The notes under the pieces are model-generated. The model searched no databases and had not been told where the DNA came from. It was given only the letters and a program-made list of their open reading frames with translations. From Mucilaginibacter glaciei (GTDB lineage Bacteria; Bacteroidota; Bacteroidia; Sphingobacteriales; Sphingobacteriaceae), in assembly GCF_014773245.1 (NCBI RefSeq), contig NZ_JACWMX010000007.1, positions 1 through 64,000 of the forward strand: a stretch of 64,000 nt of DNA, written 5' to 3'. The translations under genes were made by a program, and so were the position numbers. Below are positions 53,928 to 63,396 of this stretch, one piece after another. How positions within the stretch are numbered: the stretch's first letter is position 1; each line of letters opens with the position of its first letter.

Positions 53928-54922
53928 TGCTGCCTTTAAACATTTTTTACCGGGAACCCAATCCTGACAGGTGGCTAAAATTTGATAGGTACCCTCGGCA
54001 ACTGATCAGGCGTATTATTCGTGGCAGGCCGCGGCCGGGAGGCGTAATGATGGTGGCCCTTGAATTACTGAAGGGCCTTGATATCTTGAAGATTCCATAT
54101 CGTTTCAACGATTTTAAATACATCTGTAAACATCCTAACGAACTGGCTTGTATTATTGGCAAACCACAGTTATTGTTTGATAAAAAATGGAAAAATCCGA
54201 TACTTTTTGGCGCCGGGGTTTTTTCGCACCCTAAGGACTGTCCCGATCTTTTTGACAAATATCCTAACGTAAAAAAGATTCTCGTTCCCGGCGACTGGAT
54301 GCAGCAAATGTTTGAGAAGTACTACGGCTCAAAAGTTGTTACCTGGCCTGTTGGTATCGATACGCAGAAATGGCATCAGGGTATTAAAGCGGCTGATAAG
54401 CGATTTGATTTTTTAATTTACGACAAAATAAGGTGGAAGCACAATCATTACAACGATACGCTGGTCAAGCCGATAAAAGACCACCTGTCATTGTCGGGTA
54501 AAACATTTTCAACCATAAAATATGGCGCTTACACCCATGCCGAACTAATGCAGAAAATATCGGTTTCGGAAGCGGTTATATTTTTGTGCGAACATGAAAC
54601 GCAGGGGCTGGCCTATCAGCAGATCTTATCAACCAACACACCAATTTTAGCCTGGGATCGCGGCGGTATGTGGCAGGACCCTTCCTATTATCCTGATAAA
54701 GTAAAATTTGAACCGGTAAGCTCCGTTCCCTACTGGGATAAGCGCTGCGGGGTAAAGTTTACGGATGCAACAAATTTCATATCAGGATTACGTACATTTA
54801 TTAATAAGCAGCAAAACCTTGAATTTGCGCCGCGCGACTACATTCTTAAAAACCTATCGCTTGAAGTATGCGCGCAAAAATACGTGGATATTGCGCTGAA
54901 CGTTATAGCCGGGCTACCATAA
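53927..54922 (+). CDS. GT4-like glycosyltransferase
   Basis: A 331-residue GT-B-like protein. The second domain contains SEAVIFLCEHETQGLAYQQIL and TNTPILAWDRGG (about 225-260), which match the E-x7-E donor-binding region of GT4 proteins. The first domain is shorter and less typical. It follows the methyltransferase with one base of overlap and is followed by the acyltransferase 3 gene with another overlap, so it is part of the translated chain. Confidence 0.78.
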   Translation: MLPLNIFYREPNPDRWLKFDRYPRQLIRRIIRGRPRPGGVMMVALELLKGLDILKIPYRFNDFKYICKHPNELACIIGKPQLLFDKKWKNPILFGAGVFSHPKDCPDLFDKYPNVKKILVPGDWMQQMFEKYYGSKVVTWPVGIDTQKWHQGIKAADKRFDFLIYDKIRWKHNHYNDTLVKPIKDHLSLSGKTFSTIKYGAYTHAELMQKISVSEAVIFLCEHETQGLAYQQILSTNTPILAWDRGGMWQDPSYYPDKVKFEPVSSVPYWDKRCGVKFTDATNFISGLRTFINKQQNLEFAPRDYILKNLSLEVCAQKYVDIALNVIAGLP

Positions 54923-55896
54923 TGCCGTTAAAAAACATAAACATATTACGTGGCATAGCAGCGTTAGCGGTAACTTGGTTTCACCTCACCAACAACTCTT
55001 CATTAGGCAAAAGCGTGGCAGCCACTGGGCAATACGGTTATTTAGGCGTTGAGATTTTTTTTGTGATAAGCGGTTATATTTTGCCCTACAGTATGGCTAT
55101 GAGAAGCTATCGTCTGGCCGATTATGGCAGATTTAACGCAAAACGACTGCTCAGGATTTACCCGCCTTATGTAATAACCATAATATTGGGTATCGCGTTA
55201 ATGATGGTTACCAAAGTTCCGGTTCCGGATAGCAGGATTCTGCTTAGTGAATTTGCTTATCTGAACAGCATTTTAGGTTACTTTTGGACAGTTCCTGTGT
55301 TTTGGACACTGGCCATTGAAGTACAATTTTATATTTTCATCAGCCTTTTTTACCCGCTCATTACATCCAGGTCAAATACGGTATTTGTGTTGTCGCTTTT
55401 ACCTATGTTTGCTTTAGCTTTTGTAATACCAAGCTCGTTTTTGCCAAATTGGTTTGGTATGTTCGCCTTGGGCATCGTCCTATTCAGAAAAACCGAATTA
55501 AAACTGCAACCAGCTTTATTTTGGAGTTTAACAATAGCAGTTGCAGCATTCATCATGTATGTAAACGGCCGTTATCAATCTATAACAGCCCTCTGCACTG
55601 TGCTTTTTATATTGTTTATTCCGGCCGAAAAAAACAATAGGTTAACCAGTGCGGGCGTTTGGCTCGGCTCTGTCAGTTATTCATTATATTTAATTCACTG
55701 GGATTGGGGCCGGGTTATGATAGCAGTTTCAAGACATCTCCCCTTGGCTGGTAATTACGAATGGTTAAGGCTTACTTTTGGCCTTGGCATGTCGTTATTT
55801 TTAGCCTGGCTATTTTATACGTTCATCGAAAAACCCTCCATCAACCTGAGCAATAAATTAAAATATGGTCGTAAAAGATCTCCGGTAAAAACCTGA
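54922..55896 (+). CDS. Membrane acyltransferase (acyltransferase 3 family)
   Basis: A 324-residue multi-helix O-acyltransferase. INILRGIAALAVTWFHL (about 5-21) has the conserved Arg and His, and FFVISGYILPY follows. Ten or so hydrophobic segments follow. I use the ATG at 54922, overlapping the previous stop (TAATG), because the 18 residues read upstream are unlike the family. It would O-acetylate a sugar of the glycan, giving a third kind of acyl modification beside the GNAT and MBOAT systems. Confidence 0.9.
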   Translation: MPLKNINILRGIAALAVTWFHLTNNSSLGKSVAATGQYGYLGVEIFFVISGYILPYSMAMRSYRLADYGRFNAKRLLRIYPPYVITIILGIALMMVTKVPVPDSRILLSEFAYLNSILGYFWTVPVFWTLAIEVQFYIFISLFYPLITSRSNTVFVLSLLPMFALAFVIPSSFLPNWFGMFALGIVLFRKTELKLQPALFWSLTIAVAAFIMYVNGRYQSITALCTVLFILFIPAEKNNRLTSAGVWLGSVSYSLYLIHWDWGRVMIAVSRHLPLAGNYEWLRLTFGLGMSLFLAWLFYTFIEKPSINLSNKLKYGRKRSPVKT

Positions 55897-57110
55897 TGAC
55901 TAAAAAAATCCTTATCGTTTCCCAATCGCATGTTTGCCGTAATCCGCGTGTTTTAAAAGAAGCGCTAGCACTGGCCAGTGCAGGGTTTGATGTAACCATC
56001 CTGACCGCTGTTTACAGTGGGGATTTATATAACGAGGATATGGCTTTGCTCCACAACAGCGATGTGCATTACAAAATATACAGCGACCTGCGGTATAAAA
56101 ACCGCTCATCAATAAAAGCGCGTATATTTAAAAAGCTTTGGGTGGCCGCTCAAACCTATTTAAATATCGAAAGCCCGAATAGCTTGGGTTATCATGTATC
56201 AGCATTAAAAAAATATTTATCGGTGTCAAAAGCCGATTTATTGATCATGCACCAGGAACTTGCTACCGTAGTTGGCAGCAAAATGGTTACTAAACGTAAA
56301 ATAGCCTTTGATATAGAAGATTGGTACTCGGAAGATCTTTTGCCCAATGCCCAAAAAGGAAGACCGATAAATTTGCTCAAAAAAGCCGAGAAAAAAGCTA
56401 TTGAACAGGGCGCATGCTGCTATACCACATCAAAAGCCATGGCTAGCGCCCTAAAGATCCAGTTTAATACCTTAAAGCAGCCCGAGGTAATCTACAATTC
56501 CTTTATCCCATCCACCGGAATTATTGATCATGGGCAGCCCGTCGGCTTTATAAAGCTATATTGGTTTTCGCAAACCATTGGGCCGGGCAGGGGCCTTGAA
56601 TTTTTCATTAGTTGTTTAGCGCAAAGTGAGTTCAAATGGGAAATCAGCCTACGGGGAAAGATTGTTAACGGCTATAAAGATTTGCTTAACAATTTGATGG
56701 CAGCAAAAGACCGCATTATTTTTTTACCGCTGATCCCCAACGAATCTTTACTTGATGATATGACCAATTACGATTTCGGGCTTGCGCTTGAGCCCGACAA
56801 TCCGCCCAATAAAAACCTCACCATATCCAACAAGCTATTTCATTACATGGCTGCGGGGCTTCCGATAATAAGTTCATACAACCAGGGGCAGGCGGAAATA
56901 GCGAGCCAATGCCCCGAACTTATTTTCCAGTATAAACAAGGCCATGCCGGTGAATTAATAGGAATACTGAATGAGCTTGGTGCAAAATTACAGAACAGTG
57001 AACTGAACGGGTTAAAAAAAAAGGTGCTTGATTTTTACAGGGTAAACTTTTCCTGGGCTAATGAGGCAGATAAATTGATTATACTTATAAAAAACATTTT
57101 TGAAACATAA
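55896..57110 (+). CDS. GT4-like glycosyltransferase
   Basis: A 404-residue GT-B enzyme. The first domain starts KILIVSQSHVCRNPRVLKEALAL, common in family 4 transferases. The second domain contains NYDFGLALEPDNPPNKNLTISNKLFHYMAAGLPII (about 305-340), with the E of the donor motif present (EPDN). Its ATG overlaps the acyltransferase stop (ATGA). The end overlaps the next gene by 11 bases. Confidence 0.86.
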   Translation: MTKKILIVSQSHVCRNPRVLKEALALASAGFDVTILTAVYSGDLYNEDMALLHNSDVHYKIYSDLRYKNRSSIKARIFKKLWVAAQTYLNIESPNSLGYHVSALKKYLSVSKADLLIMHQELATVVGSKMVTKRKIAFDIEDWYSEDLLPNAQKGRPINLLKKAEKKAIEQGACCYTTSKAMASALKIQFNTLKQPEVIYNSFIPSTGIIDHGQPVGFIKLYWFSQTIGPGRGLEFFISCLAQSEFKWEISLRGKIVNGYKDLLNNLMAAKDRIIFLPLIPNESLLDDMTNYDFGLALEPDNPPNKNLTISNKLFHYMAAGLPIISSYNQGQAEIASQCPELIFQYKQGHAGELIGILNELGAKLQNSELNGLKKKVLDFYRVNFSWANEADKLIILIKNIFET

Positions 57111-58056
57111 GGTTAGCTTACAGATCAACCTCGCTCCCGGCGATTACCAGCATATGCAGTACCTGCTTCCGCATCAGTTAAACCAGTTGCAGCAACAGGT
57201 CGATGAAATTATTTTAACTGTGGATACTAAACAGGGCAAAGGCCGCTTTGCCGAAGGCTGGAATACATATAAAGATTTTTTAGATAGATTTTTGAAGGAA
57301 AAAATCGAGCCTTTTTACCCTGTTAAAGTTATAACTGTTGATTACAGCTCGTCGGTTGAACAAAAAATTGCCAGATACTTTTTTGGCAAAACGCAGATGC
57401 CGTTTAAAGATTTCAGGGGTGGTCCTTTTTACGCTTACTTTTTTGGCTTGTATACAGCTACCAACAAGCTGGTTTTTCATTTGGATTCGGATATGTTGCT
57501 GGGCGGCGGTAGTCAAAACTGGATTAACGAAGCCGTGAGTTATTTTAATATCGATCCAACGTGCTTTGTAATGGCTCCGCTGCCAGGGCCGCCCGATCAT
57601 AACGATACTTTAAAAGGGCAACATATCATGAACAAAATAGCGCCCTTTACCTGGCAGCTTGCCGGTATGAGCACCCGGATTTTTTTAATTGATAAATCTA
57701 AGTTCAACAATAACAAGCTCCTTATAACAAAACCCTCGCTTCGCAACCAAGTAAAGGCTATCATTGACGGGCAGAGTAATGCCGATTTACCCGAACACCT
57801 AATCAGCACTTTTATAAAAAAGCATAATCTGAAACGGATAGATTTTTTAGGATCGGGCGAAGGGATGTGGTCATTACATCCTCCCCACCGTACCAAATCG
57901 TTTTATGGGCAATTACCGGCCATCATCAATCATGTTGAGACCAATAACTTGCCCGAAAATCAACGGGGATTTTATGATATTATTGATGAGGTTTGCGACT
58001 GGACGGAGGCCAGAGAAAAATTTAAGCACAACAAATGGTGGAAACGACAGCCATAA
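57100..58056 (+). CDS. GT-A glycosyltransferase-like protein
   Basis: A 318-residue protein with a metal-binding DSD at 129-131 (LVFHLDSDMLLGGG). SLQINLAPGDYQHMQYLLPHQ lies at the start. I cannot assign a family beyond a GT-A fold. The start is TTG at 57100, overlapping the previous gene. The next gene, also a GT-A type, overlaps its end by 22 bases. Together they may form a functional pair. Confidence 0.7.
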   Translation: MKHKVSLQINLAPGDYQHMQYLLPHQLNQLQQQVDEIILTVDTKQGKGRFAEGWNTYKDFLDRFLKEKIEPFYPVKVITVDYSSSVEQKIARYFFGKTQMPFKDFRGGPFYAYFFGLYTATNKLVFHLDSDMLLGGGSQNWINEAVSYFNIDPTCFVMAPLPGPPDHNDTLKGQHIMNKIAPFTWQLAGMSTRIFLIDKSKFNNNKLLITKPSLRNQVKAIIDGQSNADLPEHLISTFIKKHNLKRIDFLGSGEGMWSLHPPHRTKSFYGQLPAIINHVETNNLPENQRGFYDIIDEVCDWTEAREKFKHNKWWKRQP

Positions 58057-58793
58057 AACAGGTAATAACAGAATCGGCAGATACAATAGTTCTGATGGTA
58101 TCGATAGGTAAACGTTCACATTTAAGTAATTTTACCTATCCTGGCCTTGCCGCATGGGCTTCACTACACGGGTATTCATGCATGCTGGTGAAAAAGCAGA
58201 TGGCAGGCGAAGACAGAGCCCCGCATTTCAATAAACTGATCGTCCATCGTTTAGTACCCGGTTTTAAACGGTATATAATTGTTGATGACGACCTCATGTT
58301 AAAAGGTGGAAGCCCCCCAATAGAAGGTTTTGATGAAACCAAGATTGGCCTTTGTAAAGATCCTGTTCAGTCAAATACCCAGGCGGCCCATGTTAAATGG
58401 ACAGCCAATACAGGTTTCATTATAGCCTATCAAAAATCGCTGCATCTTTTGGAAGAAGCTTATCTCAACGGATCATATCCATACAATTGCTGGGATAATA
58501 GCGACCAGGGAATATGGGGCTCTCATGATCAGGCAGCCTTGAACAATGTGGTATTCAAAAAAAACCTTGTTCATCAACTTGATTGGCGATGGAACTACCA
58601 GATAGTGGTTGACTATTACGTTAATCGTGGTAAGGGTTGGCACAAATGGACACAAAGCCGAGTCTATCGTATTGGCTTCTATATCTCGCTACTAATACCC
58701 TTCAGCCAAAACAAAAGGCTATTGAACCAAAGTTATGGCTTGCATATGACCATGGGCCTTTACCCGAAATTCTTTCGTCGCCTTTATAAATAG
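58035..58793 (+). CDS. GT-A glycosyltransferase-like protein
   Basis: A 252-residue protein with DDD at 84-86 (KRYIIVDDDLMLKGG), and later WTANTGFIIAYQKS and DQGIWGSHDQAALNN, a layout like nucleotide-sugar transferases of a GT-A fold that carry an acidic pair for metal. I cannot assign a numbered family. The start at 58035 overlaps the upstream gene; an internal ATG near 58095 (MVSIGK) is possible. It sits within the chain of glycosyltransferases. Confidence 0.7.
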   Translation: MVETTAIKQVITESADTIVLMVSIGKRSHLSNFTYPGLAAWASLHGYSCMLVKKQMAGEDRAPHFNKLIVHRLVPGFKRYIIVDDDLMLKGGSPPIEGFDETKIGLCKDPVQSNTQAAHVKWTANTGFIIAYQKSLHLLEEAYLNGSYPYNCWDNSDQGIWGSHDQAALNNVVFKKNLVHQLDWRWNYQIVVDYYVNRGKGWHKWTQSRVYRIGFYISLLIPFSQNKRLLNQSYGLHMTMGLYPKFFRRLYK

Positions 58794-58803
58794 ATTTAAT
58801 CAA

Positions 58804-60102
58804 ATGCCTAAAAAACTGCTCATCATTTCACCTTATTTCCCGCCCGTAAACGCAGCTGATATGCATAGGGTACGCATGAGCCTACCTTATTTTGAGGGTA
58901 TGGGATGGCAGGTTGAAGTGGTTACCGTAGCCGGAACTTATTCAGATATGGCAACCGACGAGCTGTTGCAGCAAAGTGTGCCTCCCTCTACCACCATACA
59001 CCAGGTTAAAGCATTTAGCAAAAAGTTTACTTCAAAATTTGGCTTAGGCAGTATTGCTGTACGATCGCTATGGTTTTATAAACAGCAGGTAACCCAAATT
59101 TTAAAAAACGATCAATTTGATCTTATTTACTTTTCAACAACCCAGTTCCCGCTTTGCATTCTAGGCGCATATTGGAAAAAGCGCTTTAATGTACCTTATG
59201 TGATAGACATGCAGGATCCATGGCATTCTGATTATTACATGACCAAGCCCAAATACCGGCGTCCACCAAAGTATTGGTTTGCTTATAGACTCAACAAATA
59301 CCTTGAACCCATCGCCATAAAAAATGTTGATGGATTGATTAGCGTGTCATTGAGCTATATCGATGAACTCAAATCCCGTTACTCGGTCATTAAAAATATT
59401 CCGGCGGCGGTAATAACTTTCGGTGCCTTTGAACCCGACCTGAAAATTGCTAAAGATAATAGCCCAATGTTCCCCTCACTATTGGACGATCGGTTTATCA
59501 ATATCGTATACATAGGTCGCGGAGGCGAGGATTTGCACAAGGCTATTGCCCCGGTATTCAAGACCTTCAAATTAGGGTTAGAAAACAATATGGAAGGCTT
59601 TTCTAAAATAAAATTTTACTTTATCGGTACTAGCTATGCACCCACCGGGAAGGGCACTGCAACCATTTTGCCGCTGGCACAACGATTTGGTATCGGGCAC
59701 CATGTTATTGAAGTTACTGATAGGATTAGCTATTACCATGTCTTGCTAACCTTACAACAAGCCAATGCACTATTCATTCCTGGTTCAGACGATCCTCAAT
59801 ATACAGCATCAAAAATATTCCCCTACCTGCTAAATCGGAAACTGGTGCTGGCCATTTTCAACAAAGCAAGTTCGGCCATACCCATCCTGCAGGAATATGG
59901 TGTAAAGCACATTTATAATTATGACGAAGTAAGCACGGTAAATCTGAATATTTTTTTTGATCAGCTTATAAATGGGAATACGGCCAACATTGACTACAAT
60001 ACTAATGCCGTTGATAAGTATTCAGCATTGGAAATGACACGCCAAGAATGCCTCTTATTTGATCAGGTGCTTTGTCAGTACGCGCTATATCATGCTTCAT
60101 AG
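58804..60102 (+). CDS. GT4-family glycosyltransferase
   Basis: A 432-residue GT-B protein beginning KKLLIISPYFPPVNAADMHRV. The first domain has YVIDMQDPWHSDYY (about 135-150), the second FINIVYIGRGGEDLH (about 237-250), and a donor-side FIPGSDDPQYTASKIFPYLL (about 325-345). The layout is that of family 4 retaining transferases. The ATG at 58804 follows the preceding stop by ten bases. It forms the later part of the cluster together with the GT4 at 60112. Confidence 0.88.
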   Translation: MPKKLLIISPYFPPVNAADMHRVRMSLPYFEGMGWQVEVVTVAGTYSDMATDELLQQSVPPSTTIHQVKAFSKKFTSKFGLGSIAVRSLWFYKQQVTQILKNDQFDLIYFSTTQFPLCILGAYWKKRFNVPYVIDMQDPWHSDYYMTKPKYRRPPKYWFAYRLNKYLEPIAIKNVDGLISVSLSYIDELKSRYSVIKNIPAAVITFGAFEPDLKIAKDNSPMFPSLLDDRFINIVYIGRGGEDLHKAIAPVFKTFKLGLENNMEGFSKIKFYFIGTSYAPTGKGTATILPLAQRFGIGHHVIEVTDRISYYHVLLTLQQANALFIPGSDDPQYTASKIFPYLLNRKLVLAIFNKASSAIPILQEYGVKHIYNYDEVSTVNLNIFFDQLINGNTANIDYNTNAVDKYSALEMTRQECLLFDQVLCQYALYHAS

Positions 60103-60111
60103 CGATAACTT

Positions 60112-61263
60112 ATGAAAAAGTTAGCCGTAATAGTAACTCATCCAATCCAGTATTATGCTCCTGTGTTTAAAATGCTGCATGAGCGGAAAAAAATCAGCAT
60201 CAAGGTATTTTATACCTGGGGCGAAGGCGCACAACAAAAGTTTGATCCAGGTTTCGGCAAACCAGTAACCTGGGACATTCCACTATTAGAAGGTTATCCT
60301 TATGTATGGGTTAAAAACACCGCTACCAATTCAGGTTCGCACCATTTTCGAGGGATTGTCAACCCTAACCTGATAAATGATATTAGCCAATGGAAGCCCG
60401 AGGCCATACTTGTCTTCGGCTGGGCTTATCACAGCCATTTAAAAGCATTGCGTTATTTTAAAGGCAAGGTACCCATATATTTCAGGGGTGATTCGACGAT
60501 GTTGGATAACCAAACCGGCATTAAATCTCTGCTGAGGGTACTATTTTTAAAGTGGGTTTATAAACACGTAAGCGCTGCCTTTTATGTCGGTACAAACAAT
60601 AAAGCCTATTTTAGAGCACATGGCTTAGCCGAGAGGCAATTATTGTTTGCGCCGCACGCTGTTGCTAACGAACGTTTTGCTGAAAGCAGAAAAACGGAAG
60701 TTGACCAATTACGAAAAAATCTAAAAATCAACAAGGATGAAATACTTATACTATTTGCCGGCAAATTGGAAACTAAAAAATCGCCGCATATTTTGTTAGA
60801 CGCATTTTTAAAGCTTAACATGCCACATGTACATTTGCTGTTTGCAGGTAGCGGTGAGTTAAGCGGTGCTCTTCAGAAAAAGGCCGCAACTAATAAAAAC
60901 GTGCACTTTGCTGGGTTTCAAAATCAATTTTATATGCCTGTAATCTACCAAGCTTGCGATATTTTTTGTCTGCCCTCAAAAGGCCCCGGAGAAACCTGGG
61001 GACTTGCTGTAAACGAAGCCATGGCATGCAGTAAGCCAATTGTTGCAAGTGATAAAGTGGGCTGCGCAGTTGATTTAATAAAACAATCAAATGGTATTAC
61101 ATTCCGAAGCGAAAATACAGCTGAATTGACAGCCGCTTTAAAAACGCTTACTGCTGACAAAACGCGGCTTTTAAAAATGGGCGCCCGATCAGCACAAGTT
61201 ATCCGTAATTATACTTTTCTATCAATTGCGACAGCCATCGAAACTCAATTTACGCAACATTAA
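60112..61263 (+). CDS. GT4-family glycosyltransferase
   Basis: A 383-residue GT-B protein. It begins AVIVTHPIQYYAPVFKML, carries EILILFAGKLETKKSPHILLDAF (about 205-230) at the start of the second domain, and has the donor motif GPGETWGLAVNEAMACSKPIV (about 290-310), a complete E-x7-E. It resembles the usual second-domain layout of WcaI/WbpY-type GT4 proteins. It ends 27 bases before the polymerase-like gene. Confidence 0.92.
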   Translation: MKKLAVIVTHPIQYYAPVFKMLHERKKISIKVFYTWGEGAQQKFDPGFGKPVTWDIPLLEGYPYVWVKNTATNSGSHHFRGIVNPNLINDISQWKPEAILVFGWAYHSHLKALRYFKGKVPIYFRGDSTMLDNQTGIKSLLRVLFLKWVYKHVSAAFYVGTNNKAYFRAHGLAERQLLFAPHAVANERFAESRKTEVDQLRKNLKINKDEILILFAGKLETKKSPHILLDAFLKLNMPHVHLLFAGSGELSGALQKKAATNKNVHFAGFQNQFYMPVIYQACDIFCLPSKGPGETWGLAVNEAMACSKPIVASDKVGCAVDLIKQSNGITFRSENTAELTAALKTLTADKTRLLKMGARSAQVIRNYTFLSIATAIETQFTQH

Positions 61264-61290
61264 ATCTATCTTGCGTATAACATGTAATTA

Positions 61291-62697
61291 ATGAACAAGA
61301 ATCTGTCGTTTGAACGTTTAATTCTATTGAATGTACCCTGGATATTGGCGACATTGCTAAAATCGGATCCATTGGTATCATACTATATCGCTTGGCTTGG
61401 TTCGTTTTTTATATTTTTTGCCACATTAACGGGTTGGGTAAAAGCTTTACCAACGGACATGCCTATTGCTTCGCAATTGATGCGCCCGATATTCTCGGTA
61501 CAAATTATTTTTGCCGGCTATACCTGTTGCACCTCCATATTTTATTTCTTGAATGAATTGGGATATAATAATTTGAGCACTGTAAAAAGTATTTTTGGGC
61601 TGGACAGTGAAAAGCTATACATAATTGCGCAATGCCAGCGATATTATTGTCTGGGGCATGCAGCTTTCGTCAGCGGTATGCTATGCTTTATGAATTATCC
61701 CATAAAACTAAAATATCGTGTGGAAACGCGTAGTCAAAGTGATTTAATTTTTCATTTTGCTATTATATGCCTACCGTTATCTATACTATTTACCAAAATA
61801 CCAGGCTTGTCCCAATTTTCAAACCAACTAATTTCACTCAGTTTTATAGCTGGAACTTTAGCCCTTGCATTTGCCATTCCACAAAAAAAACTATGGTATA
61901 CGATAGTTTCTTTAGGTCTATATTTTTCGAACTTTTATACTGCCTTAACATCCGGATTTAAGGAGCCTATCATAATCAGCATATTAGTACTAGCTATATT
62001 TCTATATCCAACCTATAAGAAAATTGTGCTAGCTGTTTTTATACCAGTCATATTTTTGCTATTCTTTTTATTGCCCACATATGCCACTACATTTCGGGCG
62101 AATGCGTGGTCAGGTGATGCGTCTGCCGATGAGGCTAGCGAATTAGCGCTTCATGCAGTGTTAAATTCCGGTGACGAAATAGACGAAACTAATTGGGGCT
62201 TTCTTGTTTATCGATTAAGTGAAATAGACATGTTTACTACTTTTGTACAGTCTACTCCGCAACAAATACCCTTTTATAAAACAATGCTAATGAGTCAATC
62301 ACTCACCGCTCTTATTCCCAGAATATTCTGGCCCAAAAAACCGAATACAGAGGCTGTGATAATGGAAAGAGTGTACGATGCTGGTGTAGTCAACCGGGCA
62401 TCGTCCGTGTCTGCTAAACCAGCTTTTATTGTTGATGCTTACTTGTCTTATGGCGGTTTTGGAGTATGGTTATTTCTATTTATCTACGGGGCGGTTGCAC
62501 AATCTATTTCCATCAAAGCCGAGCGCTTATTCGGTGGATACTTGCTGGGCACAGCCCTTATTTTCGCCGGATTGTTTCAGGTATTTTGGCGTGGCTTAAG
62601 TCTTGAATTCATTATCAACACAGTTTTTTGGAGTTATATAACTATGCTTATCGTCGCTTGGCTCTTACGTTACAAGAATATATTAAAACCTGCTTAG
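61291..62697 (+). CDS. Wzy-like oligosaccharide repeat-unit polymerase
   Basis: A 468-residue protein with about 12 hydrophobic segments and a long periplasmic loop (about 260-340), the pattern expected for O-antigen polymerases of Wzy type. The motif-like region ALIPRIFWPKKPN lies just after the loop. Wzy proteins are very diverse, so the call rests on topology and on position at the end of the cluster. Its presence together with a Wzt-like ABC ATPase is unusual, because these belong to two different export routes. No flippase (Wzx) is visible. Confidence 0.75.
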   Translation: MNKNLSFERLILLNVPWILATLLKSDPLVSYYIAWLGSFFIFFATLTGWVKALPTDMPIASQLMRPIFSVQIIFAGYTCCTSIFYFLNELGYNNLSTVKSIFGLDSEKLYIIAQCQRYYCLGHAAFVSGMLCFMNYPIKLKYRVETRSQSDLIFHFAIICLPLSILFTKIPGLSQFSNQLISLSFIAGTLALAFAIPQKKLWYTIVSLGLYFSNFYTALTSGFKEPIIISILVLAIFLYPTYKKIVLAVFIPVIFLLFFLLPTYATTFRANAWSGDASADEASELALHAVLNSGDEIDETNWGFLVYRLSEIDMFTTFVQSTPQQIPFYKTMLMSQSLTALIPRIFWPKKPNTEAVIMERVYDAGVVNRASSVSAKPAFIVDAYLSYGGFGVWLFLFIYGAVAQSISIKAERLFGGYLLGTALIFAGLFQVFWRGLSLEFIINTVFWSYITMLIVAWLLRYKNILKPA

Positions 62698-63396
62698 CTC
62701 ACCCAAACAATCACAACTTCCTAGCTAAGCACTGCCTTTTTGCTAATGTTGCCCCGACTAACTTGGTCAGCTATTTACTACCAATCAAGAAGGTATTCCC
62801 AACCCACTTTGAAAAATAAGACCATATGTCCCGCTTAGAAATATACTTTCACATCCAAGACTTAATAAATTATTAGATAATCAAAAGCTTGTAAAATAAC
62901 AATAACAGACGAGTAACAATATTGTTACTGACCAGATCGATACCAACAGTGCTATAACCTGTTTTACGGCAGATATGACAATTAACTCATTGAGAAATTT
63001 ATATAACTGATCAATCAACAGGGAGTTTAGTTTAAAATCCAAAAAAACGAGATAAGGCAAATGATGAAAATTGTTTTTGATAATATAATTGCTAAATTAC
63101 AGATTCGGCAACAATTGAGAACTATTGTCAAAACGTCCGAAATAGCCATCGCCCGTTTGAGTTGAGTATTGCTCAACGGTAGATTAAATAGCCTATTTTT
63201 AAAATTCTCTTTATTAAAAAAAAGTCAACGGAAGAAAAAACGTTCATAATATCGACATCTTTGATTGTAGGTGTATGTTATGGAGATGTTGAACACCTGA
63301 TTCCGGGCCAAACTTACCAGGCAATTAGCTGACGCGGGGCGTGCAGCAAACGCTATAACAGCGTGTACAAAAATTGTTATTTAAAAGGTATTTTCA
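62698..63396. other. Gene-poor AT-rich stretch after the polymerase
   Basis: About 700 bases with no intact gene. It contains the glycosyltransferase-like start remnant at 63061-63165. The part from 63250 on should include the outer end of the IS21-like element, but I could not fix its terminal repeat. Confidence 0.5.
63061..63165 (+). pseudogene. Remnant of a glycosyltransferase N-terminus
   Basis: The frame reads MMKIVFDNIIAKLQIRQQLR and stops after 34 residues. The first 13 residues match the typical opening of GT4 proteins of the form MKIVFDNIIF-LQ, but the sequence then leaves the family, and no glycosyltransferase sequence continues in any frame. This looks like the start of a deleted or decayed gene at the end of the polysaccharide cluster. 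Confidence 0.4.

Noticed and set aside
62628..62819. Open frame overlapping the end of the polymerase gene
   Set aside because: No family likeness; most of it lies in the shadow of the polymerase and in AT-rich non-coding sequence.
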